DNA of 64,000 bases from Leptasterias polaris. Lineage: Eukaryota; Echinodermata; Asteroidea; Forcipulatida; Asteriidae. Made by a program: the position numbers and the translations under genes. The stretch is from the NCBI GenBank assembly GCA_037783415.1, contig JAZGTN010000009.1:10726001-10790000 (forward strand), written 5' to 3'. The notes below the pieces were generated by a model. That model did no database searches. It was given only the letters and a program-made list of their open reading frames with translations, and had not been told where the DNA came from. Shown here piece after piece: positions 9,850-21,216 of this stretch; the first letter of the stretch is position 1; every line of letters starts with the position of its first letter.

Positions 9850-11312
9850 TGTGATTTCTCAGGATTTTCTCAAAATCTCCTTTTCCTTGAGCCTTCAAAG
9901 TTTCTTGAAAGAAACACATGTTGGTAAAGCAACTGCCCCCCAAAAAAATAATAAAAGGTGTTTGGGGGGGGGGGGGGGGGGAGAAAGGTAGTCCACATTG
10001 TGTCCAAACCTTTAGTTTTGTATTTCGGTGATGTGAAGAGTCTTTAAAAAATCCGAACAGACTGTGCAAGTCTTGCGTGTATCGAAACAAGAAAACAACT
10101 CCAACGAAGAGTAGGCCAACATTTGTCTATGAAATCAAAACTTCTTTTTAACATGTTTTAAAATTACCAGTTAATGTAAGACTGTGAATGATTTGGAGGA
10201 GTACATCACTAATTTATTCAATACACCAAGACGAACAAAGACTTTTCCATGATATCAAATCTTTTTTGAATTTATATAATTTTTTTTTATTACAAACAAA
10301 TCTAAATACCCAATCCCATAGCAATTTGTTAATATTACAATTTCAATTTATAGGCCTATAGGCTATATAATACAAATAATTTGTTAAAATTGACATTGAA
10401 ACAAACCTGGGATGAGGATGCTTTGTGGATATTTAAGAATGCCCATTTGCCAAACACACCTGCATTTGTGTGACCCATGTTTAAACGTGAATTGGGCAAC
10501 ATTCTTAATTGGTTACAAGCAACCGGAAACAGCGGTCAACTGTTATTCCTAGGCCTGCCAACCATTTTCCAGGAATTTTCACATTCGTCAAAACTCATCC
10601 ACTGCTAATTTTTTGCTTAGACTACATGTATACTAAAAGTGTCCTGTGACTGAAGAGCTTACATTTTGTAAATCAAACTTTTTAGTGTACCAAAATTTTT
10701 ACACAAGACCAGAATCAAAATGAAAACAATTAATAAAATAATCCAGAGATTTGAACAAGCACTGCAACATGTAAGAGAAAATTACACATTCTTTAAAAAT
10801 GTAGTCAAGTCTCATATTAAAAGTACTGCGACATCCTCTCCTTAGTGGTATCAGAGTCGGACATTTTCTATTTTTGCATTTAATAAACCAACACTCGCCT
10901 ACTGGCAATTTTTAACCATGTCCTCGTAACTAAGAACTTTTTGTTATTGTACTTAAAAAAAATAATATTACGTTAATTAACTTAATTTTATTTGTTTAAA
11001 CATTTTTAATTACAAATTTTCAATTTCCTACTGGGGGAGGTAACTTTTCCCTGACCATGTTCGTCAAAATTGCTGTCTTATCATTTTTACCTTAAATATT
11101 GTTAAGTCCTTTTAAATACTTGTGTCGGGATCTTGTTTCACTTAAAAGCAAACTTTTGATGAAAGTAACCCATTTTCACCTCAAAACCATAATAAATAAT
11201 GTACGGCGTCCAATATTATACAGAACAAAATTGGGGCTCAGCAGACTGTAAGCAAAGGGCGCCCGCAATATGTGCAAATGTTAGTAGTTTGATTGTGACG
11301 AAGCGTGGTGTC
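9850..11312. other. AT-rich unassigned stretch with an 18-G run
   Basis: There is a run of 18 G at 9964-9981, then AT-rich sequence with no convincing frame, RNA gene or window repeat. Confidence 0.4.
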
Positions 11313-11320
11313 TCTTAGGC

Positions 11321-11498
11321 CAAGGTTTTAGCCAGGATTTGGTAAAAGGGTGTCCAAATCTGCTGGAAATTTAAAAACTGGGTGTCCAAATTGTTCACTT
11401 ACAATACATTTACATGTAAATGACAGATGAAACAGGGTGTCCAAATTTAAAACAGGGCGTCCAAAAGACACCCAGACACCCCTCTGGCTAACACTATG
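11321..11498 (+). mobile_element. hAT-like MITE, copy 2, TSD tcttaggc
   Basis: This 178-bp copy has the same ends as 2795-2952 and a perfect 8-bp duplication at 11313-11320 and 11499-11506. Its interior repeats 'gggtgtccaaat' several times. The 97-codon minus-strand frame across it is an accidental open frame. Confidence 0.9.
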
Positions 11499-11506
11499 TC
11501 TTAGGC

Positions 11507-12831
11507 ATTTCAAAAGGTGGTAGTGTTTTTGAGTTTTTTGCCGAAAATCTGGAGTGGTTATGTCCACGCAGGAAGAGTAGACCGTAATTGGAATACACAA
11601 CCTAAGAAACGATGCATGCATGAAATGTTTTTCAGATTGATTTAAAAAAAAATCTCTTTCTCTTATTTACATTACTTAGAAGGGAATTGTTTCTCAAATT
11701 ATTTACAGTCATTAATTTTTGGAGTAATTAAAGGCAGGAATATACCTCTGGTAATTGTCAAAGACCGCTATCCTCACTTGGGTCTGCCCCAATAATATGC
11801 ATGAAATAAAAAACTTATGAAAAGTTGGGCTCAATTGATCATTGAAGTTGCACGAAAATAAAACACCCTCGTTGCATTGAATTGTGTGCTTTCAGATGGC
11901 CGAGAAAGGCTTCATGTCTGAAAGCCTTTCTCAGATTCAAATGTGTTTGTGAAAAATTACCTGCTTCTCTAAAACTCTAAAAGTCAAAGGGTGCCGTTTC
12001 TAATGATGTTTTATAATATCAACAGCTCTCCAGTGCTCTTTAACCCTAACCCTCCCATACCCTACAAATTCAAACAGGGCAAAGTGTTTAATTTTGTTAG
12101 GTTAAGTACAGTGAAGTTAGGATTGGGTGTTTGATTCTGTGGGATTGTGTATCCTTGCTGACAAGTAATGGTGTTGGAATTTGATTGAGTGGGTATGGTG
12201 GATGTGTGAAATGTACATGTCTGGCATTGCTCTTTCCTCCATGGTCTAATGAGATAGTTGTTGGATTATGTTATGTTGGGTACTGTGTGATTTCACTGAT
12301 CAAATTTTTGCACATGCCAAGTGTACACACTCCAACAAAATCAAACAAAAAAAGGCCTGTTGGAGTTTGTTAGGTTGTGTATCGTCCCCCTAAGATTGGG
12401 CACAGTTCCCATCTCATGGTAGTATAAGCTGTTGGAATGTGTTGGGTTAGGGGTGGATTCTAGTAAAAACGCTTTGGGAGTTAGGGTTACTAAGTAAGTT
12501 TTTATAGCCATTAACCTTTGGAGTAATTACCAAAGATATATAGTATAAAAAAGCATTTTGAGAAACATTTCACTTCAAAGTTTTGTGGTTATGTAAAAAT
12601 ATATGCCCACAAATTTGAATCTGAGAAACGTTTCTGTCAGAAACGCTTCTCAGATTGAGTATTTCTATTAGGGATTATTCTTATTGCGTGGACATATTCG
12701 CTCCGGATTTTCGGCGATATTTCAAAAACGTGACCACCTTTTGAAATGAAATTTTCACAGTTTAGATTTATTGTATTCAACATTTATATAGGATTAAAAC
12801 AATCGAACAGTTCCAAAGGCCAACAGGTATA
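11507..12831. repeat. Relics of the AGGC-type TTAA MITE family, with a nested element
   Basis: Segments match other copies: 'gccgaaaatctggagtggtt', 'caacagctctccagtgctc', 'taagtaagtttttatagcc' and paired 'gagaaacgtttctgtcagaa'. They form hairpins such as 'gagaaaggcttcatg...cctttctc'. The relic is split by the 12044-12486 element. Ends are too decayed to place. Confidence 0.5.
12044..12486. mobile_element. TTAA-flanked, piggyBac-like MITE with CCCTAAC ends, copy 2
   Basis: This is a close copy of 1804-2229 with an extra 17-base insertion near 12265. TTAA lies on the left (12040-12043) and TTAC on the right, so one base of the target copy has changed. It interrupts older MITE sequence that continues as 'taagtaagtttttatagcc'. 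Confidence 0.75.
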
Positions 12832-13196
12832 CTAGGGTGTGTACAACATCGGTAATTGCCAAAGACCTGTATCCACACTTGATGTGACCTAACAATATGC
12901 ATGAAATAACAAACCTGTGAAAGTTTAAACTCAATCGGTCTTGGAGTCATGAGAAAACAGTGAAAAACCCCGTTATATATTTTACCTTTTTTTCAAACAT
13001 CAGATTTTATCCTGCAGGATAAAGACTATTGTTTTACTCATTTTCTAAAAACTACGGCATTTCAAGGAAAACTATTTCAAGGGAAGTTTTCCACCAAGAC
13101 CATCTTTATAGATCATGTACAAGTGTACAAATCTGTGAACATTTATATTATCAATCTTACCAATGTTGTACAATCTTACCAATGTTGTACACACCC
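12832..13196. mobile_element. TTAA MITE, subfamily with AGGGTGTGTACAAC ends
   Basis: The left end AGGGTGTGTACAACATCGGT pairs with the right end complement AGGGTGTGTACAACATTGGT. TTAA follows on the right; the left flank 'tact' has decayed. The interior 'catgaaataacaaacctgtg' links it to 899-1233 and 38687-39041. From 13197 to 13600 there is unassigned sequence with a 15-C run at 13463. Confidence 0.65.
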
Positions 13197-13599
13197 TTTA
13201 ACAAGTTCATTGCTTATTACTATAGGAACCACCATTTTGTTTTTACACATGTACCTGCCCTGCTGGACTCAGCAGATAATTCTCTTGGTATTCACTATTT
13301 TTAATCAGCCTGGGATCTTTTGTAGGCAGCTGATGGTAATCCACGCCCTGTGTTGATTCTAGGCGGTTTCCACTGTTGTGTAATGTTATGAGTAGCTTGA
13401 GTTGTAGTAAACGTGTCCTTGGGGGTGTAGCTGGGGATAGCTGGTCCATAGACCCCCCCCCTCCCCCCCCCCCCCCCTGGCATGTCTTGCACCTGGTGGA
13501 GTAATATTTAAGATGGTGCATCTGGCATGTCTGGTGTACTGTAGGTTGGGTTGGGAAGGATGGATTCTTGTGCACAGTGTTCTGCCAGTTAAAACCCTT

Positions 13600-13787
13600 A
13601 TACACCCAAGGACCAGTCAAAATTCACTCCAAGTGTTCTGGCTGGCTAGTTCAGTGTTGAAAAGCATCCTTATTCCATTAGAGATATGGACTTGTGAAAA
13701 AGCTGACGGGACTAGTGACATGACAAGCTTACTGGTCCTGCTGGCCAGTCAGGAAAAAAAGTTAAGGGCAAACCCTGCCTTGTTCAG
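13600..13787 (+). repeat. Dispersed repeat R (ctggctggctag)
   Basis: 'ccagtcaaaattcactccaa' through 'gttaagggcaaaccctgcct' is shared with the opposite-strand copy at 25320-25910 and pieces at 16670-16740 and 18220-18305. No coding content. The structural class is unknown. Confidence 0.6.
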
Positions 13788-15206
13788 TAGACCATGTGAT
13801 CTGTGACTTAACATGTTTACCCCACAGACCCTGGACTTCCTGCAGGCACAATTAGTACAACATGGCCCTATGAAAGGGAACACCAAATCTTATATTTTTT
13901 GGAGATGGCACTGTCTGATTTTTATCAACTTAAGAAAGAGGGCACACATAATATCTCAATACTTGTACAGCTGTATTTTTATAACTCTTGAAGTTATGTG
14001 GAAATTATGTCACAAACCTGTAAAATTTCCTATTATGATCAGTGTAGTACATGCATCTTGCTAGCCTTGCTCAAGGCGGTCGGTCGCAGTTTTCACTCCG
14101 AAAAGATGCCGTAAAATCCACCACTAGCCTATACACAAGCACTGTGCGTAATGTTTGTATCACATCGCACGACGCCCGTACTACTACTGTGCGCAGGTCA
14201 TCCGCACTCGTATAATTACTATTCGCATGCGGAGGCCGTAGGCCGACAGCCTTGTCGCGTCTGTATCTACCGGGTTTAATGTGTTTCCTGTTTTTATTTC
14301 CGCTAGCCCCCCCATTTTCGTCCACTATTGGACGAAAATGGGGGGGCTAGCGGATATGCTGGTATGCAGATCATGAATATTTAAATCTTTCGTTCGGCCG
14401 ACTAAACAGCGCAGAATGGGAGGCAAATGAATGATTCATTTTCGACGGTCCAATCACAAGCTTCCCTCATTATGTCCTTTGTACCATGCTTCCACACAAG
14501 CACACGATTCGAACACCGTGGCCGTTGAGACTGGGAGACTGGTTGGACGAGTCCATTTTATCTGAGGGTGATGAAATCTTCAAATGTTGTAAACACGTAG
14601 ACCTAATCTTTACACTAGTAGAGAACATTCGAAAATGATTATTTTTACGTTGTTAACTGCTTTAGTAATTTGAAACTACAGGCCTTATGATGTTAGTGCT
14701 GATAGAGAAAGAATTTCAACGATACGATTTTCTTTTTCTTTGTTAACGGTAAGCATCTCTTTAAAAAAATGGAGTGTACTCAAACCGCGATTGCAAATGA
14801 TTGCGCAATGCGCCCCCCATCCTATTAGTAAACATGACTTCCGCCACTGACCAATGGGGTCTTGTCTTATGCACGCATTATAGTAATGACCCCGGCTAGC
14901 TCAAAACAGAACCATCAAGGCGTTGATTCAGATAGTCTACGTGTACACATCTCACACCACGCAAGCACTGCGTTACACATGCTTGGCACACATGCAGAGA
15001 CTGCACATAGCTCGGGTTCATGGGTAGCGCAATGGCGCAATAGCGCAAAGGGAAAACCAACTAATCTAAAAAGACAAATTAATAAATGAAAGTAAAACTC
15101 CAACGCCTTGGTCAAGGCTAGCATCTTGCCTGTCAGAAAGGCCCTGAAATGTACAAGGTCCTGAAATGTACAAGGTCACTCTTTTGTAAACAAATGTTAC
15201 ATGGTC
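13788..15206 (+). mobile_element. TA-flanked MITE family M (copy split by a 1,061-bp insertion)
   Basis: The outer parts (13788-14060 and 15129-15206) together match the intact copy at 29430-29756 in order: 'atgtttac', 'cctggacttcctgcaggcac', 'tggcactgtctgattttt', 'acatggtctata'. An element with its own ends and TSD lies between them. The right part also carries a 20-base local duplication of 'ctgaaatgtacaaggtc'. Confidence 0.75.
14061..15121. mobile_element. 1,061-bp nonautonomous transposon, 7-bp TSD catcttg
   Basis: The left end CTAGCCTTGCTCAAGGCG and the complement of the right end CTAGCCTTGACCAAGGCG match at 16 of 18 bases. The direct repeat CATCTTG lies at 14054-14060 and 15122-15128. 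The element interrupts a family M copy whose intact relatives lack it, so the boundaries are well supported. It contains a 24-bp perfect hairpin at 14300-14353 and an unrecognised 84-codon minus-strand frame at 14071-14325. No transposase is seen; the superfamily is uncertain. Confidence 0.8.
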
Positions 15207-15574
15207 TATACTGTATTGTGAAATATGCCATGGAAGACAAATGGGTATCATCATTGTAGTGTTAGAACTGATTTAATAAATTGTAATCAAGTTCTTGTAA
15301 CATAACTTGACGTAAAGTTGTAGCGAGCACCAAGTACCTACACATGGGTCGAAATTATCGATCGCCAAGTCTCCAAGTTGCCAAATGCGAGTGAAAACAG
15401 CAGCGGGCGAGTCAAAGCCCTTCCTTCACTAGTCCGCTGGGCGGGTCATAAACGTGTTCCTTGTGTCAGTGTTCATATCAGGTAACTTTGATTGTATTTT
15501 AAAATAGGGATGCTTGCCAACTAGCCAGCTGGACCACGTGGAGAGAACTTTCACTTTCTTGTAGGTGTTCTAAC

Positions 15575-15758
15575 CAATGTTTTAGCCAGGATTTGGTAAA
15601 AGGGTGTCCAAATTTGCTGGAAATTTAAAAACTGGGTGTCCAAATTGTTCACTTACATGTACAATACATTTACATGTAAATGACAGATGAAACAGGGTGT
15701 CCAAATTTAAAACAGGGTGTCCAAAAGACACCCAGACACCCCTCTGGCTAACACTATG
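15575..15758 (+). mobile_element. hAT-like MITE, copy 3, TSD gttctaac
   Basis: This 184-bp copy starts CAATGTTTTAGCC, ends CTGGCTAACACTATG, and is flanked by a perfect 8-bp duplication at 15567-15574 and 15759-15766. The flanking 15213-15574 and 15767-16040 hold unassigned sequence. Confidence 0.9.
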
Positions 15759-16040
15759 GTTCTAACTAGCATTTGGCCAGCAGACCCCCACTGTTGCTTG
15801 AGGGCGCTGTTAATGTGTAGAGTAAATTGTGTAGAGTACTCTTGTTACTCGCACAGATCCTTGTCATTTGATTGGTGGAACACTCATGTTTCATCCTCTA
15901 TTTTACATCATTGTACATCATCATCATCACGCAAACACGGAAGATGATGATATTTGTAGTTGTAGTAAAACCAGGGGTGGTAAAACCATAGAGGTAGAAA
16001 AGTGGACAGCCTACATGGATTGAGTTTACACTACAGTCTG

Positions 16041-16457
16041 CAGGGCTCGAATTTGGGGAGAAAATCCACAAGACTACAGGGCTTGTAGCTCAAAATCTTT
16101 ACTGGACCAGACATTTTTTTACAAGACCAGATTCCAAATGTGAACAAAAATAAAAAACTTGCTGCCACAGTTTAACATGCATTTGACTGCTTTTATATGA
16201 ACCCGAACTGAGACAAGTACAAGGGAAGAGTATACTTGATTACTCCATGGGGGAAATACATGCGTTTCTTCCTCCATGATTACTCATAGAATTGAAAGAT
16301 AATTTATTAGACCCAAAGTCAACACTTGAACATAATGTGTTTCTGTTATTCAATTGAAAAACACAAGACCATCGGACTTGTTAGGTCATAAGTTTACTGG
16401 CCCAACACTAAAATTACTGGCCTCCAGCCTGTGGTCCAGTGTAAAATTCGAGCCCTG
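16041..16457 (-). mobile_element. CAGGGCTCGAATTT foldback MITE, minus orientation
   Basis: It begins CAGGGCTCGAATTT and ends AAATTCGAGCCCTG. The interior matches the plus-orientation copy at 25484-25860, with 'agctcaaaatctttactgga' and 'atgtgtttctgttattcaat'. No clear target duplication remains here. Confidence 0.75.
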
Positions 16458-18483
16458 CTACATGTATAAACATAGTTTGTGTGGAGTGTGTGGTTAGTGT
16501 CTGCTCTGTAGTTGACAATGGGATTAGGGTGGATAGTCATTTAAGGTATGCCATCATAGGCTGTCCATAGCAAATACCACTGTTGTCCACATGGATGAAG
16601 CTGCCCAGGGATGGATGGATCTCGATTCACAAATTTCATACACCAGCCCCCTAACAAATGCCAGTTAAAACACGAGGACCAGTCAAACTTGTTCTGTCCA
16701 ACTAGTCCTGCTGGCTAGTTCCGTGTTGGAAAGCCTCCCTTTTTCATTTGAAATATCAACTCACTCCAGACTTTCAAGTGTAAAAAACGCATCTGTTTTC
16801 TTCTCGCCGTTAACAGGCCATAATTTTAAAGGAGCGCGCTCGCGCTCCTCCGCGCTCCTTAATGTTTTCCAAGGAGAGCAAAAAAAGCGCTCCTTACAAA
16901 TTTAACAAGAGTATGTTTTTTCAAAACCCTAGTTGTTGATTAAAATAAGCCGCTTGAATCTCGGAGTTGGCAGTGGCAACATCTAAAGATTGCACGCTTT
17001 TTCTTTTCCCCCCGTTAATTTTACCTTTATTTCACCGTTCGTAAATAAATTGCGGCCCGGCGGCAGCCGGACCACCATGCGGTGATTTATTTCTTCCATG
17101 TGCGTCGTGTATTGTATGCAGCTAGATCTATTGATATGTGTAGACTTCTCTCATTCCCCGCTTCATTCGCGGTACAGTTTGACCGTAGTACATGTACACA
17201 TGTATGTTTACTGCTGCAGCAAAGGAACATGTGTGGAGACATTGAAAAGTCTACTGACAACAACGCACGGTGTGTTGTGTGGATACCCGCGAAACGTTAG
17301 ACTTTATTCACCAGTCGTCACTATCCACGTTCATAGGCAAAAGCGCCAGTTCTTCGATTCGTTTAATGTGTTTTACGGCTGGAGATATTTTTACGCATTG
17401 AACTATGACCTGGAAGAAACTTCGAGATAATTCATGCAATGAGTGTGCGTCACACACGTGTGAGGGGATTCGATTCGTCGACGACGTTTGAGCATGGAGG
17501 AAGAAATACATCTTCCTCCATGGTTTGAGTTGACGTCTTACATTATTTTTCCAAAATGATTTGGTTTGTGATCTTCGAGGATGTGTTTCAAGAACAATTT
17601 TCAATGTCCAAAAGGCAACACTTAACCCAATGATTCACTAACACAGGTAAAGACCCCAAACATCAAAATTTCTTTTAACAAAAACCATTGAAAACGTCAT
17701 GACTGCTCCGTTCATATTTTCGTGGATATTTCGGAAGATCATTATGATTATATTTTTTTGTTTTTTTAGACACTATACGTCTGATTTCATCTTTTGTAAA
17801 AGTATTTTCCTCCTATTTACTCGTCCCCGGTCCCATCTATGGTCCCATCTATGGTCCCAATAACGCCCGAGGGGTTCACTGAGTGCGGCGCTGACGCACG
17901 AGTCAACTTGCCCAAATTCCGGACAACAAATTCGGGCTTTGCCCAAAATCCGGACAAAATTTTTAGCGTTAGATTTTTCCGGATTTTTTGTTATCGCCTA
18001 TTCTCATGCACATGCGCAGTAAATTCAAATCGCTCTCCTTAATTCACTTTCTTGATTTAAGGAGAGCAATTTACAGCTCAGCAATTTACAGCTCTCCTCG
18101 GATTTATTAAAATGAAGGCCTGCGTTAAACTGACTATTTTTTAGCAGCTCATTGTATCTTTGGAAAATGCTTTTTTACAAGTCTTACTTATTATTATTAT
18201 TATTATTAAATAATGACTAGTGAAAAAGCTGATGAATTTTTGTGACATAACAAACTACTTGGTCTTGAGCCCAGTCACGAAAAAAGTCAAGGGAAAACCC
18301 TGGGATGCACGTGTCAGTAAATAGTACTTGTGTAGCATACAAAATAAATACTGTGTCAACTTGCTGAGAAAACTGCAAAAAAACTGTCAGTGTCACAGTG
18401 TTTTCACAAGAATGTCGAAAACATCCACTTTTAGCACGGTGACAGCCGGTATCTCTAACCGCTGAGCAGTCGCCATTGGACAC
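16458..18483. other. Unassigned stretch, locally GC-rich, with palindromes
   Basis: I see no supported gene. There is a GC-rich repeat 'gagcgcgctcgcgctcctcc' near 16833, a GC-rich patch near 17050, a hairpin at 17493-17522, and pieces of repeat R near 16670 and 18220. Frames at 17098-17430 and 17308-17604 overlap on opposite strands and have no recognisable domain. Confidence 0.4.
17493..17522. repeat. Short hairpin of the motif catggaggaag
   Basis: 'catggaggaag' pairs perfectly with 'cttcctccatg' around an eight-base loop 'aaatacat'. A similar, less perfect pair is near 16245-16280. Confidence 0.6.
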
Positions 18484-18610
18484 CTACCCTCGCAAATCTG
18501 AGCGACTATTCATGCATGAATCATTTCTCAGACTCAAATGTTTTTGGGTGAAAAATTATCTCAACCGTTTTACTTCGAAGGGAATCCTCTCTCAAATTAA
18601 TTTGTATTAA

Positions 18611-19420
18611 CCCTTTAGCCCTCATACCGCCCGCAGGCGCCCTGCCTATTACTCCGCATACCGCCCGCAACCGCCCTCGAAGTTTGACAAGTTGTATTTA
18701 GCGTTTTACACATGAGATTAAAATGCAGCAAACGGCCCAAAATAGTCCAAAAATAGCACATGGTCCCCATAAGAAAAAATGACTTTATCCACCTCCAAAG
18801 GTTCAAAGGTCGGAAGTCCTATCCAACGCATGTGAAGCACAACGGGCAGCTGTTCGTGCTCCGTGTAGTGCAGACCGTATTACCACGTATCACACGCGCA
18901 ATGTACATGGTAATGGCAGCCTTCCGCTTGTTTCACGATAATTTCATTGGTGTTTTGACATACGTAATACCGTGATTTGCAAGGATTTTACAAAGAGTTT
19001 TAGGTAAAGAAGTTATCTGTTGGTAATAGAGGCATTAATTTTCATTTCCAAAGGTATGTTGTGTGTATTTTCAATCACTTTTGTATCTTTTTTGCGCTTT
19101 GAGATGACATTACAGTTGAGAAAATTTTGTGTGCAGATTTTTCCACGTATAACAAATGCAAACAGTGTTTTCAAATTTTTGTTGATCTGTGTTATGTTTC
19201 CAACCTAAAAGCTTCAATTTGGGAAAGCAAACAAAACAACTGTGAAAATCATTCAAAACATAATTTCATTCTCTTCAAAATAAACTCAACTTGTAACACA
19301 ACAAAACAATCACAACGAAAGTTATCTAAAGTTTTCTAAGTACGGCCGAAAATCTGGTGAATTTTCATGGCGCGCTGAGGAGTAATGACGCATGTTTAAT
19401 AACGCGTGAGTGCTAAAGGG
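18611..19420. mobile_element. 810-bp TTAA-flanked, piggyBac-like element
   Basis: The left end CCCTTTAGCCCTCATACCGC and the complement of the right end CCCTTTAGCACTCACGCG pair, with TTAA at 18607-18610 and 19421-19424. Flanking sequence on both sides belongs to the AGGC-type MITE relic, for example 'aagagctgcagtgcttctta'. The 60-71 codon frames inside show no transposase motif. Confidence 0.75.
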
Positions 19421-19424
19421 TTAA

Positions 19425-19885
19425 GAGCTGCAGTGCTTCTTACCAAGCAAGTTTTTACGGTCATTAATTTTTGGAGTATTTACCAAAATATGATCCCACC
19501 TTTAAAGGCAAATTATACCATTGGTTTTTGGAACCGTTCGATCGTTTTATTCCTATATAAATGTAGATATAAAATACAATAAAACTAACCTGTGAAAATT
19601 TCATTTCAAAAGGTGTTCGCCGTATTGAGATATCGCCGAAAATTTGGAGCGAATATGTCCATGCAGGAAGAATAATCCATAGGAATACACAATCTGAGAA
19701 GCGTTTCTCACAGAAACATTTCTCAGATTCAAATTTGGGGCCTTAAAAACTTATATATTTTTACAAAACCACAAAACTTGAAATGCTTCTCAAAATGCTT
19801 TTACTATCTAAAGCTGCTGTAGGCTTGTTATTGCCATTAATTTTAAGAGTGATTACCAAACGTGTACCTTCCCTTTAACCACATT
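19425..19885. repeat. AGGC-type TTAA MITE relic
   Basis: It matches 11507-12831 and 38470-38560 in 'aaaatttggagcgaatatgt', 'gtccatgcaggaagaataat' and the pair 'gagaagcgtttctcacagaa...ttctcagattcaaat'. The ends are partly lost. Confidence 0.5.
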
Positions 19886-20324
19886 TATTCGCCAAAATGT
19901 ATGGTTTTTTAAAAATGAATTTACTGTTCGTGAAATCTGTGACGATGTGTACCACACATGAACTCTGCACTGGGTATTCCCAAAACCAAACCAAAGACCT
20001 GCTTATAATTTTGTGCAGTAGCTTAGTCCGCTGTTGGTAAAGTCTACATCAGTATCAAACATCTACTCTCTGATAATGAGTGATTAACCCACAGTTTCCA
20101 GTGAATAGTCCAGGTTATCCCGACATTCTGGATGGAATGTGGATCAAAATAATACCTGTTGACCTACAAAGTCAATACATCAAGGAGGTAATTTAGGGGA
20201 AGTGGTGGAGTCTAAGTGGTTTTATCTGAGAAGAGTAACCCCCCCCCCCCCCTATCAATTAAAGATACACTGTAAGTCACTCTATGGTCATACATTACAT
20301 TGTACATGTACTCATACATGTACA

Positions 20325-20535
20325 TTACAATTACAACTTTGGGGTGAGCAAAGACAAGACTAGAACAGGATTTGAACCTGTGTCCTCTGGCTTAACGTGC
20401 GAGCGCTCTCCAAACTGAGCTACATGTACTAGCCCTAATGTTGGCTACTCCCAATTTTGTCAATATGTTTGGGTGCCAGTCAGAAGCCATACAACCTGTA
20501 ACTGCCGTATAGCCAGGGATCAAACCCAAGTTTAC
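20325..20535 (-). repeat. tRNA-derived SINE, family 2, copy 2 (minus strand)
   Basis: On the minus strand it reads a tRNA-like core with box A 'tagctcagtttggagagc' and box B 'ggttcaaatcc', preceded by 'gccaacattagggctag'. The 5' part 'tggctatacggcagttacag' is kept. 19886-20324 before it holds an 11-C run and no gene. Confidence 0.75.
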
Positions 20536-20585
20536 GATACAACCCGGGAAACAGCAGCAGAGGGATCACTTTGAGGGAATAATAT

Positions 20586-20650
20586 TAATAGTGGCTTCTT
20601 ATATAGCGCTCATATCCATCACTCAGTGATGCTCAAGGCGCTTCGGGATG
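20586..20650 (-). repeat. SINE 3' tail fragment
   Basis: 'cttcttatatagcgctcata' followed by 'gctcaaggcgcttcgggatg' is the shared 3' tail of the Leu SINEs on the minus strand. Nothing else of the SINE remains. Confidence 0.6.
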
Positions 20651-20744
20651 CAACTTTCTATTTCAAATATCAAGTAGTAAACCACAAGCACAAGGGAAAA
20701 TTTTAATTTTAATTCATTTTGGGGTGAACAAAAAATTGGCTTCT

Positions 20745-20897
20745 GAAGTGCTATTTGTAAAATGGAAATGACCTTGCCCTCTCATAATGTAGATGAAATT
20801 TCAGCCCTTTCTCATACTGTCCGGTAGGAATTGCCTCCATGCCCATGGTCATTGCCTTGGTGTCCTTTTGAAGTATTCCAGTATTAATTTAATTGCC
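20745..20897 (-). mobile_element. GGCC-type MITE (accaaggcc family), minus copy
   Basis: 'tgaccttgccctctcataat', 'gcccatggtcattgccttgg' and 'tgtccttttgaagtattcca' match the complement of 44550-44705 and 29767-29935. The end repeats are decayed. Confidence 0.55.
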
Positions 20898-20904
20898 TAC
20901 ATGT

Positions 20905-21216
20905 AGACCATGAAACCTTTGTTTACAAAAAGAGTGACCTTTGACATTAAAGGTGGCAAGATACTGACACTGCTCTAGTGAGTAGTGGGAAATTTTACAC
21001 TTTGTGTCATAATTGCCACATCAATTTAAGAGTTTTATAAATTAACACAAACAGCTGTACAAGTTTTGAGATATCAAACGTTGACCCCAAAACACACAGT
21101 GCAATCTCAATTTATGACAAGACTTGATTATTTCTTCCATTGAGCTGTGTGCAAGTCTTGAAGTCAGGCTCTGTGGCTCTTTTGTAAACATGTGATGTCA
21201 CATGATCTGTTGCTAT
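20905..21216 (-). mobile_element. Family M MITE, minus copy
   Basis: It begins 'tagaccatgaaacctttgtt', carries 'acactttgtgtcataattgc' and ends 'tgtaaacatgtgatgtcaca'. It is the same family as 29430-29756 in the opposite orientation. Confidence 0.65.
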
